Notes: generated by a model from the sequence alone, not told the origin. A stretch of 29,474 nt of DNA from CAYZFD01 sp964477735 (GCA_964477735.1 CAYZFD010000021.1:1-29474); one strand, 5' to 3'; shown: positions 8,575-17,746, counted from the stretch's first letter. Program-made: numbers and translations.

Positions 8575-10296
8575 ATGCTAAAAGTTTTCACTCATGCCAT
8601 AAAGATTTTGTTTGCAAAATGGCCAACGGCAAATGTCGCCTTTTTTTTATTGCTGATTGGTAGCTGTCAGTCCACTTCCAAACAATTAACAGCCAACCAT
8701 GCCATGGTGGTTTCTGCACGACATGAAGCCTCAAATATTGGTGTAGAAGTCATGAAAAAAGGAGGCAATGCTTTCGATGCCTTTTTTGCTGTGCAACTTG
8801 CACTCTCAGTAGCGCACCCCAACGCAGGCAATGTGGGCGGAGGCGGATTTATGGTTTATCGTTTGGCCAATGGAGAAACAGGAACACTAGATTTTAGAGA
8901 AAAAGCACCCATGGCAGCCCATAAAGACATGTATTTAGATGCGCACGGGGAAGTCATTCCAAACAGCAGCACCTTGGGTGTTTTGGCTGTGGGTGTGCCA
9001 GGATCTGTTGATGGAATCTATACGGCTCATAATCGATTTGGCTCAATCCCCACACACGCATTAATTGAGGAAGTCATTCAGCTTGCAGCGAAAGGAGTTG
9101 TGGTAACCCAAAAACAGGCTGAAAGTTTAGCAAACTTGGTTGATGTTTCCACTGCTATAAATGGTGTCCACTCAAAATTCTCTAAACCTTACAAGGAAGG
9201 AGATACAATTCAGTATCCTGCTTTTGTCAATACCCTAAAGCTTCTTCAGAAAGGAGGACGTGACGCATTTTACAAAGGTGAGCTCGCAAAAAAAATGATT
9301 GAATTCCTGAAGTCACATGGGGGGATCATCACCCTAAAAGATCTGGATAAATACAAATCTGTTTGGCGCAAAGCAATCGAGTTTGAATATAAAGGTCATA
9401 AAATCATTTCTATGCCCCCACCCTCCAGCGGCGGAGTTTGTTTGGCACAAATGCTCAAAATGACCGAAAAATTCGAAATTAACAGATGGAAACATCATTC
9501 ATTAGAACACATTCAATTGCTCACTGAAATTGAGCGTCGCTCATTTGCCGATCGCAATCATTTTTTGGGAGATCCCGACTTTATTGAAATGCCCATAGAG
9601 GGGATGCTTCATCAATCATATTTAGACAAAAGAATGGAAAACTTTACGCTAAAAGAAGCCACTCCTTCAAGCATGGTGGCACATGGCAACCCCATTCAAC
9701 TTATAGAAAGCAATGAAACCACCCATTTTTCTATAGTCGATCCTTTTGGCAACGCCGTAGCGGTAACAACGACTCTGAACGGCAATTATGGCAGTAAATT
9801 ATTCGACGACAATCTAGGTTTTTTCTACAACAATGAAATGGATGATTTTAGCGTGAAGATTGGCGTGCCAAATATGTTTGGACTCACAGGAACTACCGCC
9901 AATGCCATAGCTCCCGAAAAAAGAATGCTTAGTTCTATGACCCCTACAATCGTTGAAAAAAATCAAGAATTATTTCTTGTGCTTGGCACACCAGGCGGCT
10001 CCACCATTATAACTAGCGTTTTGCAAACCATTTTAAATGTGATTGATTTTGAAATGGATATTGAACAGGCCGTCAGTAGTCCACGCTTTCATCATCAGTG
10101 GTTGCCCGACCAAATTTTATTTGAACCCGAAAAATTTGATCCCAAGCTTTTCGAAAAACTTCGACTGAAAGGTTATAAAATAAACGAAGGAAAAGCACAA
10201 ATCATTGGCAAAGTAGATGCCATCATGAGAACACCCTCGGGGCAATATAAAAGTGGTGCAGACCCTAGGGGCGACGATAGCGCTGCAGGTTTTTAA
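8575..10296 (+). CDS. ggt: Gamma-glutamyltransferase (glutathione hydrolase), lipoprotein form
   Basis: Cleaves gamma-glutamyl bonds (for example in glutathione) and can transfer the glutamyl group; it matures by self-cleavage. The 573-residue product has the whole family layout. The autocleavage and catalytic threonine is Thr382 in NETTHFSIVDPFGNAV. The glutamate-binding Arg is in LDFREKAP. NNEMDDFS carries the substrate-binding Asp, LSSMTPTIV the oxyanion-region serines, and GTPGGS the glycine pair. A hydrophobic stretch ending LLIGSC places a lipobox cysteine at residue 31, so the enzyme is probably anchored in the periplasm or outer membrane. The stretch before the hydrophobic core is long (about 20 residues), so a later start cannot be excluded. 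A secreted protein gene follows 27 bases later. Confidence 0.94.
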   Translation: MLKVFTHAIKILFAKWPTANVAFFLLLIGSCQSTSKQLTANHAMVVSARHEASNIGVEVMKKGGNAFDAFFAVQLALSVAHPNAGNVGGGGFMVYRLANGETGTLDFREKAPMAAHKDMYLDAHGEVIPNSSTLGVLAVGVPGSVDGIYTAHNRFGSIPTHALIEEVIQLAAKGVVVTQKQAESLANLVDVSTAINGVHSKFSKPYKEGDTIQYPAFVNTLKLLQKGGRDAFYKGELAKKMIEFLKSHGGIITLKDLDKYKSVWRKAIEFEYKGHKIISMPPPSSGGVCLAQMLKMTEKFEINRWKHHSLEHIQLLTEIERRSFADRNHFLGDPDFIEMPIEGMLHQSYLDKRMENFTLKEATPSSMVAHGNPIQLIESNETTHFSIVDPFGNAVAVTTTLNGNYGSKLFDDNLGFFYNNEMDDFSVKIGVPNMFGLTGTTANAIAPEKRMLSSMTPTIVEKNQELFLVLGTPGGSTIITSVLQTILNVIDFEMDIEQAVSSPRFHHQWLPDQILFEPEKFDPKLFEKLRLKGYKINEGKAQIIGKVDAIMRTPSGQYKSGADPRGDDSAAGF

Positions 10297-10323
10297 ATTG
10301 CTTAAAAACATTAAATTTATCCC

Positions 10324-11049
10324 GTGAAAATTTTCTTATCTATGGCTATGTTCTGTTTGAGTCTTTCGGCTCAAATCTCAAATAACCCAATAGCCGTTGG
10401 TGTAAACAACCAAGAAAAATATTATTTTCTAAAAAATGGGGTATTGAGTGACGGTCAAAACCACTTTTGGAAAAGTGAATGGGGAACCCCCGATAAGGTT
10501 TATGTAAACAACCCCCTTCAAATACTATTGTTCTACAAAAGTTTTCCCGCAATTGTGCTGCTCGACAATACGCTTAACCCTGTTTACGAACATGTGTTTG
10601 ACAACCTAGGTATTGGCCAAGTTCAATTGGCTGGCCATGATCAATTGTGGTGTTTTGATGAAAATCAACGCAGCTTGAGCTTGTTTAACTTAAAAAACAA
10701 AAAACATCAACTTGTATATCAACCCATTCCCGAACATATAAGAGACATGGCTTGCTCCATAAATTTGTGTTGGATATTGTCTGAACAGTATTTATATGCC
10801 CTAAATCCATTTGGAAGCTTGGTAGAAAAAAAAGAGCACAAAAGCCTCACCAACATTCAATTTGACGGAAAACATCTCTACGGCTGGGATGGTGAAAAAT
10901 GGTGGGCCTACCTTCCCAACCAAGAAATGCCAATTCCACTCCACGAAACCGCCACCAATCCCCCAGGAACCTTGTTCTTTACGCCCAATTATCGCTATAT
11001 TTACCAAGGAAATCAGTTTGAAAAACAAAACAATATACTCATCAAATAA
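10324..11049 (+). CDS. Secreted protein of unknown function, possibly beta-propeller-like
   Basis: I do not recognise the family. The 241-residue product starts with GTG at 10324; a Lys at residue 2 followed by a hydrophobic run (IFLSMAMFCLSLSAQ) makes a convincing signal peptide only with this start. The rest is rich in aromatic residues and short strand-turn units (YYFLKNGVLSDG, DQLWCFDENQRSLSLFNL, YLYALNPFGSLVEK, HLYGWDGEKWWAYL) spaced like blades of a small propeller; that reading is inference. It lies 27 bases after ggt and 10 bases before the deoxynucleoside kinase gene, so the three are probably co-transcribed. Confidence 0.75.
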   Translation: MKIFLSMAMFCLSLSAQISNNPIAVGVNNQEKYYFLKNGVLSDGQNHFWKSEWGTPDKVYVNNPLQILLFYKSFPAIVLLDNTLNPVYEHVFDNLGIGQVQLAGHDQLWCFDENQRSLSLFNLKNKKHQLVYQPIPEHIRDMACSINLCWILSEQYLYALNPFGSLVEKKEHKSLTNIQFDGKHLYGWDGEKWWAYLPNQEMPIPLHETATNPPGTLFFTPNYRYIYQGNQFEKQNNILIK

Positions 11050-11059
11050 ATAGCAAAAA

Positions 11060-11674
11060 ATGCATATAGCAATTGCAGGAAATATTGGCGCTGGAAAAAC
11101 TACATTAACAGAACTCCTGGCCAAACACTATGGCTGGCAGGCACATTTCGAAGACGTCGTTCAAAACCCTTATCTCGATGATTTTTACAGCCAAATGGAG
11201 CGATGGTCTTTCAACCTGCAAGTCTATTTTTTAAACTCTCGTTTTCGTCAAATATTAGATTTTAGTAAACTCAGCAAGTCTGTGATTCAAGACCGAACAA
11301 TCTATGAGGATGCTTATATTTTCGCCCCCAACTTGCACGCCATGGGACTCATGACCAATCGTGACTTTCAAAACTATAAATCACTTTTCGAGCTCATGGA
11401 GTCTTTGGTGAATGGCCCCGATCTCATGATTTACCTTAGAAGCACGGTGCCCAACCTAGTCGCACAAATTCAAAAAAGAGGTCGGGAATATGAAACCACA
11501 ATTAGTATTGACTATCTCAGCCGACTCAACGAACGCTACGAGGCTTGGATTCATGGTTACAACAAAGGAAAACTGTTGATTGTTGATGTTGACGATTTAG
11601 ATTTTGTATCCAACAAGACACACTTAGGTTCTATTATAGAAAAAATTGATGCCGAACTTCACGGACTTTTTTAA
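11060..11674 (+). CDS. Deoxynucleoside kinase
   Basis: Phosphorylates deoxynucleosides for salvage into dNTPs in the cytoplasm. The 204-residue product has a P-loop GNIGAGKT at residues 7-14, an ED pair near residue 31 where the family has its catalytic acid, a DRT at 78-80 (DRS/DRY in relatives) and the basic lid QKRGREYE near residue 135. Length and motifs fit the dNK/dGK/dCK family; which base it prefers cannot be read from sequence. It is the last gene of the ggt cluster and faces hppA tail to tail across a terminator hairpin. Functionally it pairs with the nucleoside transporter and thyA further along the window. Confidence 0.9.
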   Translation: MHIAIAGNIGAGKTTLTELLAKHYGWQAHFEDVVQNPYLDDFYSQMERWSFNLQVYFLNSRFRQILDFSKLSKSVIQDRTIYEDAYIFAPNLHAMGLMTNRDFQNYKSLFELMESLVNGPDLMIYLRSTVPNLVAQIQKRGREYETTISIDYLSRLNERYEAWIHGYNKGKLLIVDVDDLDFVSNKTHLGSIIEKIDAELHGLF

Positions 11675-11676
11675 AT

Positions 11677-11706
11677 AAAAAAACCCGATGAACACTCAAC
11701 GGGCTT
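11677..11706 (-). terminator. Intrinsic terminator of hppA (possibly bidirectional)
   Basis: CCCG (11684-11687) pairs with CGGG (11700-11703), extended after one mismatch by TGA/TCA around an ACAC loop. On the minus strand the stem is followed by seven Ts (complement of A at 11677-11683), a strong terminator for hppA. On the plus strand, after the kinase gene, the T-tract is poor. Confidence 0.8.
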
Positions 11707-11727
11707 GTTAATCAATAAACCTTTCGA

Positions 11728-14231
11728 CTATTTTTTATAGGAGGATGCTTTTGCTTTGACCTCTTCCAAAGTTCCTTCAATCACTTCTTTCTCGATCACT
11801 TCCTCACCATTTTCTTCCGTAATAATGGTAATGATGGCTTGTGCTTGATTGGCATCTTCGGCATTAATTTCAACAGAAATTTCTTTTCTTACTTGATTGG
11901 TTTGGATTGCAGACAAATCATGATGACCTAAAATGGGAGCAATGACCAGTCCTACCAAACAAGTGAGTTTGATTAAAATATTCATCGACGGACCTGAAGT
12001 ATCTTTAAAGGGGTCCCCAACAGTGTCGCCAGTGACGGCTGCTTTGTGAGCCTTAGAACCTTTCTTTTCAACAACCCCGTTGATTTCGATACCCGCTTCA
12101 AATGATTTTTTGGCGTTATCCCAAGCACCTCCNNNNNNNNNNNNNNNNNNNNNNNNNNNNNNNNNNNNNNNNNNNNNNNNNNNNNNNNNNNNNNNNNNNN
12201 NNNNNNNNNNNNNNNNNNNNNNNNNNNNNNNNCGTTGATTTCGATACCCGCTTCAAATGATTTTTTGGCGTTATCCCAAGCACCTCCTGCATTGTTTTGG
12301 AAAATGGCCCACAACACGCCTGAAACAGCAACACCAGCCATGTAACTGCCTAGAGCTTCTGGTCCCATCACAAAACCGATCAGAATCGGGGTAACGATGG
12401 TGAGTATTCCTGGGAGTAACATTTCCTTCAATGCGGCTTTGGTTGAAATCTCAACACATTTGTTATAATCTGGTTGTCCTTTGCCTTCTAAAATTCCAGG
12501 AATTTCTTTGAACTGCCGACGAACCTCATTGACCATTTCCCTTGCAGCTTTTCCAACAGACTTCATGGCCAGTGCTGAAAAAACAACGGGAATCATGCCG
12601 CCTACAAAAAGAGCAGCCAACACATCGGCTTTAAAAATATTTATTCCGTCAATCCCTGTAAAGGTGACATAGGCTGCAAAAAGTGCTAGGGCTGTAAGCG
12701 CAGCAGAAGCAATGGCGAAACCTTTCCCAACCGCTGCAGTTGTATTGCCGACAGAATCTAAAATATCTGTGCGTTCGCGAACCTCATTGGGAAGTTGACT
12801 CATTTCGGCCACACCACCGGCGTTGTCGGCAATGGGTCCAAAAGCATCAATGGCCAATTGCATAGCTGTGGTGGCCATCATGGCTGAGGCCGCAATGGCC
12901 ACGCCATAGAAGCCTGCAAGCTCATAGGAACTCCAAATGGCAATGGCAAACAAAATAACAGATGAAAACGTTGAAACCATTCCTGTTGCCAAACCTGCAA
13001 TAATATTTGTTGCAGCACCAGTTGATGAATTTCTAACAATGTCAAGAACAGGTTTTTTGCCCAATGCCGTGTAGTGTTCTGTAAACAATGAAATGAGGTA
13101 GCCTACACCCAATCCAACAATGGTAGCATAGAAAACATTGATCGAAGGAATGTTTCTTGAGCCTTCTCCAAAGAATTGCATCCCCACAATGGTTTCGGGT
13201 AATAACCAACCTATGAGAAACCATCCAGCGATGAGTGTCACCAATATGGCGCTAATATTACCCACATTGAGTGCTTTTTGCACATCGGCTTCTTTTGCAT
13301 CATTGTCTTTTATTCGAATAAGAAAAGTTCCCAAAATAGAAGCAATAATACCCACACCAGCAATGGCTAAGGGTAATAAGATAGGCCCTAAACCATTGAA
13401 CGCGTCTGTGAATTGTGCTCCAGTAGCTTCGGTCATATCCTTTATGATATAGTTCCCTAAAACCATAGAAGCGAGCACGGTCGCCACATAACTGCCAAAC
13501 AAATCGGCTCCCATTCCAGCAACATCACCCACATTATCACCCACATTATCGGCTATGGTGGCAGGATTTCTCGGATCGTCTTCTGGAATTCCTGCCTCAA
13601 CTTTACCTACCAAATCAGCACCTACATCGGCAGCTTTAGTGTATATTCCACCACCCACACGTGCAAACAATGCGATGGACTCAGCACCTAAGGAAAACCC
13701 AGCGAGGGTTTCCAATACGATAGTCATATTATTATAGAAGCTACCCTCTTGACCAATAAATTGCCCCATTAAAAAGAGAAAAATAAGTCCCAAGCCTAGT
13801 ACGGCCAAACTGGCCACACCAAGACCCATTACGGTTCCTCCTCCAAATGAAACCTGAAGCGCTTTTGGAAGACTTGTGCGTGCAGCCTGAGTGGTACGAA
13901 CATTGGCATCTGTTGCGATGCGCATACCAATATTGCCCGCCAAGGCAGAAAAAATTGCACCAATGATAAAAGCAGGTACAATCAGCCAGCTTGTGGTTTC
14001 AACAACCATTGAGATGCCATAGAGTGCTATGGAAGCGCCTATAACAAAAAATAATAACAAGCGATATTCTGCAGATAAAAAAGCCAAAGCGCCTTCTTTA
14101 ATGTTGCGCGAAATTTGTTGCATGGTTTCAGTTCCAGAGTCTTGCTTTTTAACCCAAATGGCTTTGGTAAGCATAAAAAGAAGGCCCACAACAGCCAATA
14201 CAATCGGTAAATAAATCGCTAGTTTATACAT
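11728..14231 (-). CDS. hppA: Membrane-bound ion-pumping pyrophosphatase, K+-dependent type
   Basis: Couples pyrophosphate hydrolysis to pumping of H+ (or Na+) out of the cytoplasm. The catalytic loop DVGADLVGKVEAG then IPEDDPRNPATIADNVGD is intact, with later motifs GGVAEMSQLP and GDTVGDPFKDTSGPS. At the site where K+-independent enzymes carry Lys, this protein has Ala (GNTTAAVGKG), so it should need K+. H+ versus Na+ cannot be settled here. The 100 Ns at 12133-12232 are a false gap: 55 flanking bases repeat exactly, and removing 155 bases gives one 782-residue frame. The stretch 11728-11985 is thus the C-terminus: a last membrane helix (NILIKLTCLVGLVIAPIL) and an acidic tail of 66 residues that should face the periplasm. 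A TAATTTTG -7 box lies 25 bases upstream. Confidence 0.93.
12133..12232. other. Assembly placeholder gap (100 N) with 55-bp duplicated flanks
   Basis: Bases 12078-12132 recur exactly at 12233-12287, so the joined contigs overlap by 55 bases and nothing is missing. The same overlap length occurs at the other gap, which points to a single assembler setting rather than biology. Confidence 0.95.
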
Positions 14232-14256
14232 CTTTATCTTTTTCTTAAAACGGTGG

Positions 14257-14264
14257 CAAAATTA
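14257..14264 (-). promoter_or_regulatory. -7 box for hppA
   Basis: TAATTTTG on the minus strand matches TAnnTTTG, 25 bases before the hppA ATG, between the pdhB stop and hppA. No -33 TTTG was found at normal spacing, so confidence is moderate. Confidence 0.5.
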
Positions 14265-14279
14265 GTAAAAAACAGAGAA

Positions 14280-15263
14280 TTAGGCGCTTTTATAAAGCGT
14301 TTTTTTCACGGCCTTTATCACATCTTGATGGTTAGGCAACCATTCCTCAAGTAAAACAGGAGAATAGGGCGCAGGGGTGTCGGCCGTATTGATTTTTTGA
14401 ATCGGAGCATCTAAAAAGTCAAACAGCTGGTTTTGCACTTGATAGGTGATTTCTGTTGAAACATTCCCAAATGGCCAAGCTTCCTCTAAAATGACCAAAC
14501 GATTGGTCTTTTTTACAGAATCGAAAATGGTATTGATGTCTAGAGGCCTCACCGTACGCAAATCAATAACTTCACAAGAAATGCCTTCTTTCTCTAAAGC
14601 TTCAGCCGCCAAAAAAGCTTGCTTAATGATCTTACCAAATGAAACAATGGTGACATCTGAGCCTTTACGTGCCACATGAGCCACACCTATAGGCAAAACA
14701 TATTCGCCTTCGGGAACTTCGCCTTTGTCACCATACATCTGTTCAGACTCCATAAATATAACGGGGTCTTCATCTCGAATGGCGGCTTTGAGCAAACCTT
14801 TGGCATCGTAGGGATTAGAAGGAACTATTACTTTTAAACCAGGACAATTGGCATACCAACTCTCAAAAGCCTGAGAATGCGTGGCTGCTAGCTGACCAGC
14901 CGAAGCTGTTGGACCTCTAAAAACAATTGGGCATGGAAATTGCCCACCCGACATTTGCCTTATCTTAGCCGCGTTGTTGATGATTTGATCAATACCAACC
15001 AAAGCAAAATTAAAAGTCATAAACTCAATAATGGGACGGTTGCCTGTCATGGTCGAACCTACACCAATTCCAGCAAAACCAAGCTCAGAAATGGGTGTAT
15101 CAATCACACGTTTTTCACCGAACTCGTCCAACATTCCCTTAGACGCCTTATAGGCGCCGTTGTATTCGGCGACCTCTTCTCCCATCAAATAAATGGATTC
15201 GTCGCGACGCATTTCCTCAGACATGGCCTCACAAATGGCCTCTCTAAATTGAATTTCTCTCAT
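14280..15263 (-). CDS. pdhB: Pyruvate dehydrogenase E1 component, beta subunit
   Basis: Beta subunit of the thiamine-diphosphate E1 enzyme that decarboxylates pyruvate and passes the acetyl unit to the E2 lipoyl domain. The 327-residue length is standard. The protein opens MREIQFREAICEAMSEEM, has MGEEVAEYNGAYKASKG with the conserved ThDP-interacting Glu, then DTPISELGFAGIGVGSTMTG, a mid-protein FRGPTASAGQLAATHSQAFESW, and the C-terminal transketolase domain with DLRTVRPLD and EEAWPFGNVSTEI. A branched-chain 2-oxoacid E1 beta is the main alternative; the sequence reads more like the PDH form. The alpha subunit and E2 genes are not next to it. It is transcribed divergently from etfB from its own promoter (15290-15297). 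Confidence 0.9.
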   Translation of the reverse strand: MREIQFREAICEAMSEEMRRDESIYLMGEEVAEYNGAYKASKGMLDEFGEKRVIDTPISELGFAGIGVGSTMTGNRPIIEFMTFNFALVGIDQIINNAAKIRQMSGGQFPCPIVFRGPTASAGQLAATHSQAFESWYANCPGLKVIVPSNPYDAKGLLKAAIRDEDPVIFMESEQMYGDKGEVPEGEYVLPIGVAHVARKGSDVTIVSFGKIIKQAFLAAEALEKEGISCEVIDLRTVRPLDINTIFDSVKKTNRLVILEEAWPFGNVSTEITYQVQNQLFDFLDAPIQKINTADTPAPYSPVLLEEWLPNHQDVIKAVKKTLYKSA

Positions 15264-15289
15264 AATTGAGCTTGCTAAATTTTAGGCTA

Positions 15290-15317
15290 CAAAAGTATGA
15301 ACATTGGGTGGATCAAA
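15290..15317 (-). promoter_or_regulatory. Promoter of pdhB
   Basis: On the minus strand, TTTG (15317-15314), 16 bases, then TACTTTTG (15297-15290). Both Bacteroidota elements are present, 26 bases before the pdhB ATG. Confidence 0.65.
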
Positions 15318-15366
15318 AAAATGAAAAATATATTATGCGTGCATAGCTTTTTTGAGTAGAAGTTAC

Positions 15367-15374
15367 TATCTTTG
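15367..15374 (+). promoter_or_regulatory. -7 box for etfB
   Basis: TATCTTTG is an exact TAnnTTTG match, 14 bases before the etfB ATG. The -33 region has only a T-run that is too close. A small inverted repeat TATGC-gt-GCATA (15334-15345) lies just upstream. Confidence 0.62.
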
Positions 15375-15388
15375 TCAAAACGAATCCC

Positions 15389-16135
15389 ATGAAAATTTTA
15401 GTTTGCTTGAGCATAGTCCCCGACACGACCTCAAAAATAAATTTTACTGAAAACGACACCCAATTCGACACTCAAAATGTACAATTTGTAATCAATCCCA
15501 ATGATGAGTTTGGCTTGACTCGAGCCATCTGGTTTAAAGAAAAAACAGCAGCATCGGTCGATGTGGCTCATGTGGGTTTGGCCACAGCAGAGGCCACTTT
15601 GCGAAAAGCACTTGCCATTGGTGCTGACGCTGCGATCAGGGTTGATGCAGAGCCCAATGATGCGTTTTTTGTAGCATCAGAACTGGCCAAAATCATAAAA
15701 GAAAATTCTTATGACTTAATCATTTGCGGTCGCGAATCCATCGACTACAATGGCGGAGCTGTTCCAGGCATGCTGGCCGCCCTGCTCGACTATAATTTTG
15801 TGACCAACTGCACCGCCCTAACAATTGAAAATGACAAGGCAACTGCAATACGCGAAATTGACGGAGGTAGCCAAACCTTAATTTGTTCCCTTCCCCTAAT
15901 TATTGGTGCACAAAAGGGCTTGGTTGAAGAAAGCGACTTACGCATCCCAAACATGAGAGGAATTATGCAAGCAAGACAAAAAAAATTAGAGGTCATTGCT
16001 GCATCAGAAAATGTGAAGCAAAGTCAAACCATTAAGTACTACAAACCAGCACCAAAAGGTGCTGTGAAATTGATCCCTGCTGATGAGCTTGATCAACTCA
16101 TTAATTTATTGCATAACGAAGCGAACGTACTCTAA
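15389..16135 (+). CDS. etfB: Electron transfer flavoprotein, beta subunit
   Basis: Forms a heterodimer with the etfA product, passing electrons from acyl-CoA and similar dehydrogenases to the quinone pool. The 248-residue protein shows the ETF-beta pattern: MKILVCLSIVPDTTSKI at the start, NPNDEFGLTRAIWFKEK, the nucleotide-site segment LIICGRESIDYNGGAVPGMLAALL, and REIDGGSQTLICSLPLII followed by the recognition-loop stretch LRIPNMRGIMQARQKK. The stop is 11 bases before etfA, so the two are one operon with a -7 box directly upstream. Confidence 0.94.
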   Translation: MKILVCLSIVPDTTSKINFTENDTQFDTQNVQFVINPNDEFGLTRAIWFKEKTAASVDVAHVGLATAEATLRKALAIGADAAIRVDAEPNDAFFVASELAKIIKENSYDLIICGRESIDYNGGAVPGMLAALLDYNFVTNCTALTIENDKATAIREIDGGSQTLICSLPLIIGAQKGLVEESDLRIPNMRGIMQARQKKLEVIAASENVKQSQTIKYYKPAPKGAVKLIPADELDQLINLLHNEANVL

Positions 16136-16146
16136 ATCGAACTGAA

Positions 16147-17106
16147 ATGTCTGTAATCGTATATATTGAATCCTCCGACCGAAAACTAAAGAAAAACGCC
16201 CTAGAATGTGCCAGTTATGCTGTAAAGCTAGCCGAACAATTAAACACTGAGGCTTTGGCACTCACCATTAATTGTGACAATTCAGAATCATTGGCCAATG
16301 TGGGCATTCAGAAAATTCTTAAAACTGAAAACACCTCCTCCCATTTTGATGTACAAACACACGGTCAGCTTTTAGTTGCTGCCGCCAATGCCCACCAAGC
16401 ACAAGTTGTGGTAACTAGTAGCAGTGCCGATGGGCGATATTTAGCACCCTTTGTAGCGGCTAGATGGCAAGCAGGATACGTCTCCAACGTTATGGCTCTT
16501 CCATCTGAGGACAAACCGCTAAGCTTCAGAAGAAGTTGCTATTCCAACAAGGCCTATTGCGACACAACGTTTCAAATAGAAAAAGTCGTTGTAAGCCTGG
16601 CCAATAACGCCTTTGGAAAACACGATAAGAAAGTAACTTCAGAAATTATTGATTTTAATCCAGAAATTAAAGCATCAAATATCGGTCTGGTCTCAACAGA
16701 AAAAACTAAAGGAAAAACAAATATTTCCGATGCCGACATTGTGGTTTCGGCAGGTAGAGGTCTCAAAGGTCCCGAAAATTGGGGCATGATAGAAGAGTTG
16801 GCCGATGTGCTCGGTGCTGCCACAGCTTGCTCAAAACCTGTTTCGGACATGGGCTGGCGACCCCATAGTGAGCATGTAGGCCAAACTGGAAAACCTGTGG
16901 CCACGAATTTATATATAGCCATTGGAATTTCTGGCGCCATTCAGCACCTTGCTGGCGTAAATGCTTCGAAAGTAAAACTCGTTATCAACAACGACCCAGA
17001 AGCGCCTTTTTTCAAAGCAGCAGACTATGGGGTTGTGGGAGATGCTTTTGAAGTGGTGCCTAAATTGATCGAAAAATTAAAGGTTTTTAAGCAAGATAAG
17101 GGTTAG
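16147..17106 (+). CDS. etfA: Electron transfer flavoprotein, alpha subunit
   Basis: FAD-binding partner of EtfB. The 319-residue product has an N-terminal Rossmann-like domain (VIVYIESSDRKLKK onward) and a C-terminal FAD domain from about residue 195: VVSAGRGLKGPENW, then CSKPVSDMGWRPHSEHVGQTG and NLYIAIGISGAIQHLAGV, followed by INNDPEAPFFKAADYGVVGD. All standard FAD-contact motifs are present. It follows etfB by 11 bases; the bifunctional nuclease gene starts 46 bases after. Confidence 0.95.
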   Translation: MSVIVYIESSDRKLKKNALECASYAVKLAEQLNTEALALTINCDNSESLANVGIQKILKTENTSSHFDVQTHGQLLVAAANAHQAQVVVTSSSADGRYLAPFVAARWQAGYVSNVMALPSEDKPLSFRRSCYSNKAYCDTTFQIEKVVVSLANNAFGKHDKKVTSEIIDFNPEIKASNIGLVSTEKTKGKTNISDADIVVSAGRGLKGPENWGMIEELADVLGAATACSKPVSDMGWRPHSEHVGQTGKPVATNLYIAIGISGAIQHLAGVNASKVKLVINNDPEAPFFKAADYGVVGDAFEVVPKLIEKLKVFKQDKG

Positions 17107-17152
17107 TTTTCGGAATTGTGTTACTTTTAGGAAGTAAAAAACAAGAGCGAAA

Positions 17153-17740
17153 ATGAGTTTGATTGAGCTAGTCGTCAACAAAATTTCTTATAACAACACA
17201 CAAAGTGGTGCTTTTGCCCTCATACTGGATGAAGTGGATGGCGCAAGAAAGTTGCCTATAGTGATTGGGGGATTTGAGGCGCAGTCTATCGCTGTTGAGC
17301 TAGACAAAGAATTGCGCCCCCCAAGACCTCTCACTCATGATCTTTTTAAAACTACTATTGAACGTTTTGGAATTTTCATCAAACAAGTTATTATTCACAA
17401 ACTCGTTGATGGTGTTTTTTATTCTAGCATCATTTGCGAGCGCGACCAAATAGAAGAAATTATCGATGCAAGAACATCGGACGCCATTTCTTTAGCCATG
17501 CGTTTTGAAGCCCCCATATACACCTACGAAGCTGTTTTAGACAAAGCAGGAATTGTACTGCCCAAAAACGACCCATCAGAAGTAAAAAATCTTATTAAAG
17601 AACCACAAAAAACCGAAAAAAATTATAGCAATCTTAGTGTAAAACAATTAGAAAAGGCCATTGAAAAAGCAGTGGCAAGCGAAGATTATGAACTCGCTGC
17701 CCGACTGCGAGATGAAATCGCCAAAAAAACCAACACTTAA
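17153..17740 (+). CDS. Bifunctional nuclease family protein (DUF151) with C-terminal UVR motif
   Basis: The 195-residue product has a BFN/DUF151 domain (about residues 1-130: LPIVIGGFEAQSIAVEL, RPLTHDLF, RTSDAISLAMRFEAPIY) and a C-terminal UVR-type helical hairpin (about 160-195: LEKAIEKAVASEDYELAARLRDEI). Characterised family members have been reported to have nuclease activity, but the cellular role in Bacteroidota is not established. The UVR motif, also found in UvrB, UvrC and Clp proteins, suggests a protein contact. The stop is 6 bases before the transporter gene, indicating co-transcription. A near-match -7 box (TACTTTTA) lies about 30 bases upstream, so it may also have its own start. 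Confidence 0.88.
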   Translation: MSLIELVVNKISYNNTQSGAFALILDEVDGARKLPIVIGGFEAQSIAVELDKELRPPRPLTHDLFKTTIERFGIFIKQVIIHKLVDGVFYSSIICERDQIEEIIDARTSDAISLAMRFEAPIYTYEAVLDKAGIVLPKNDPSEVKNLIKEPQKTEKNYSNLSVKQLEKAIEKAVASEDYELAARLRDEIAKKTNT

Positions 17741-17746
17741 GCATAA

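Noticed and set aside
11728..11985. Apparent independent 85-residue gene starting MNILIKLTCLVG
   Set aside because: It is in frame with hppA once the false gap is collapsed, follows the GDTVGDPFKDTSGPS motif directly and supplies the last membrane helix of the pyrophosphatase.
13510..13560. Tandem repeat (two copies of cacccacattat)
   Set aside because: It encodes the conserved DNVGDNVGD catalytic motif of the pyrophosphatase; ordinary coding repetition.
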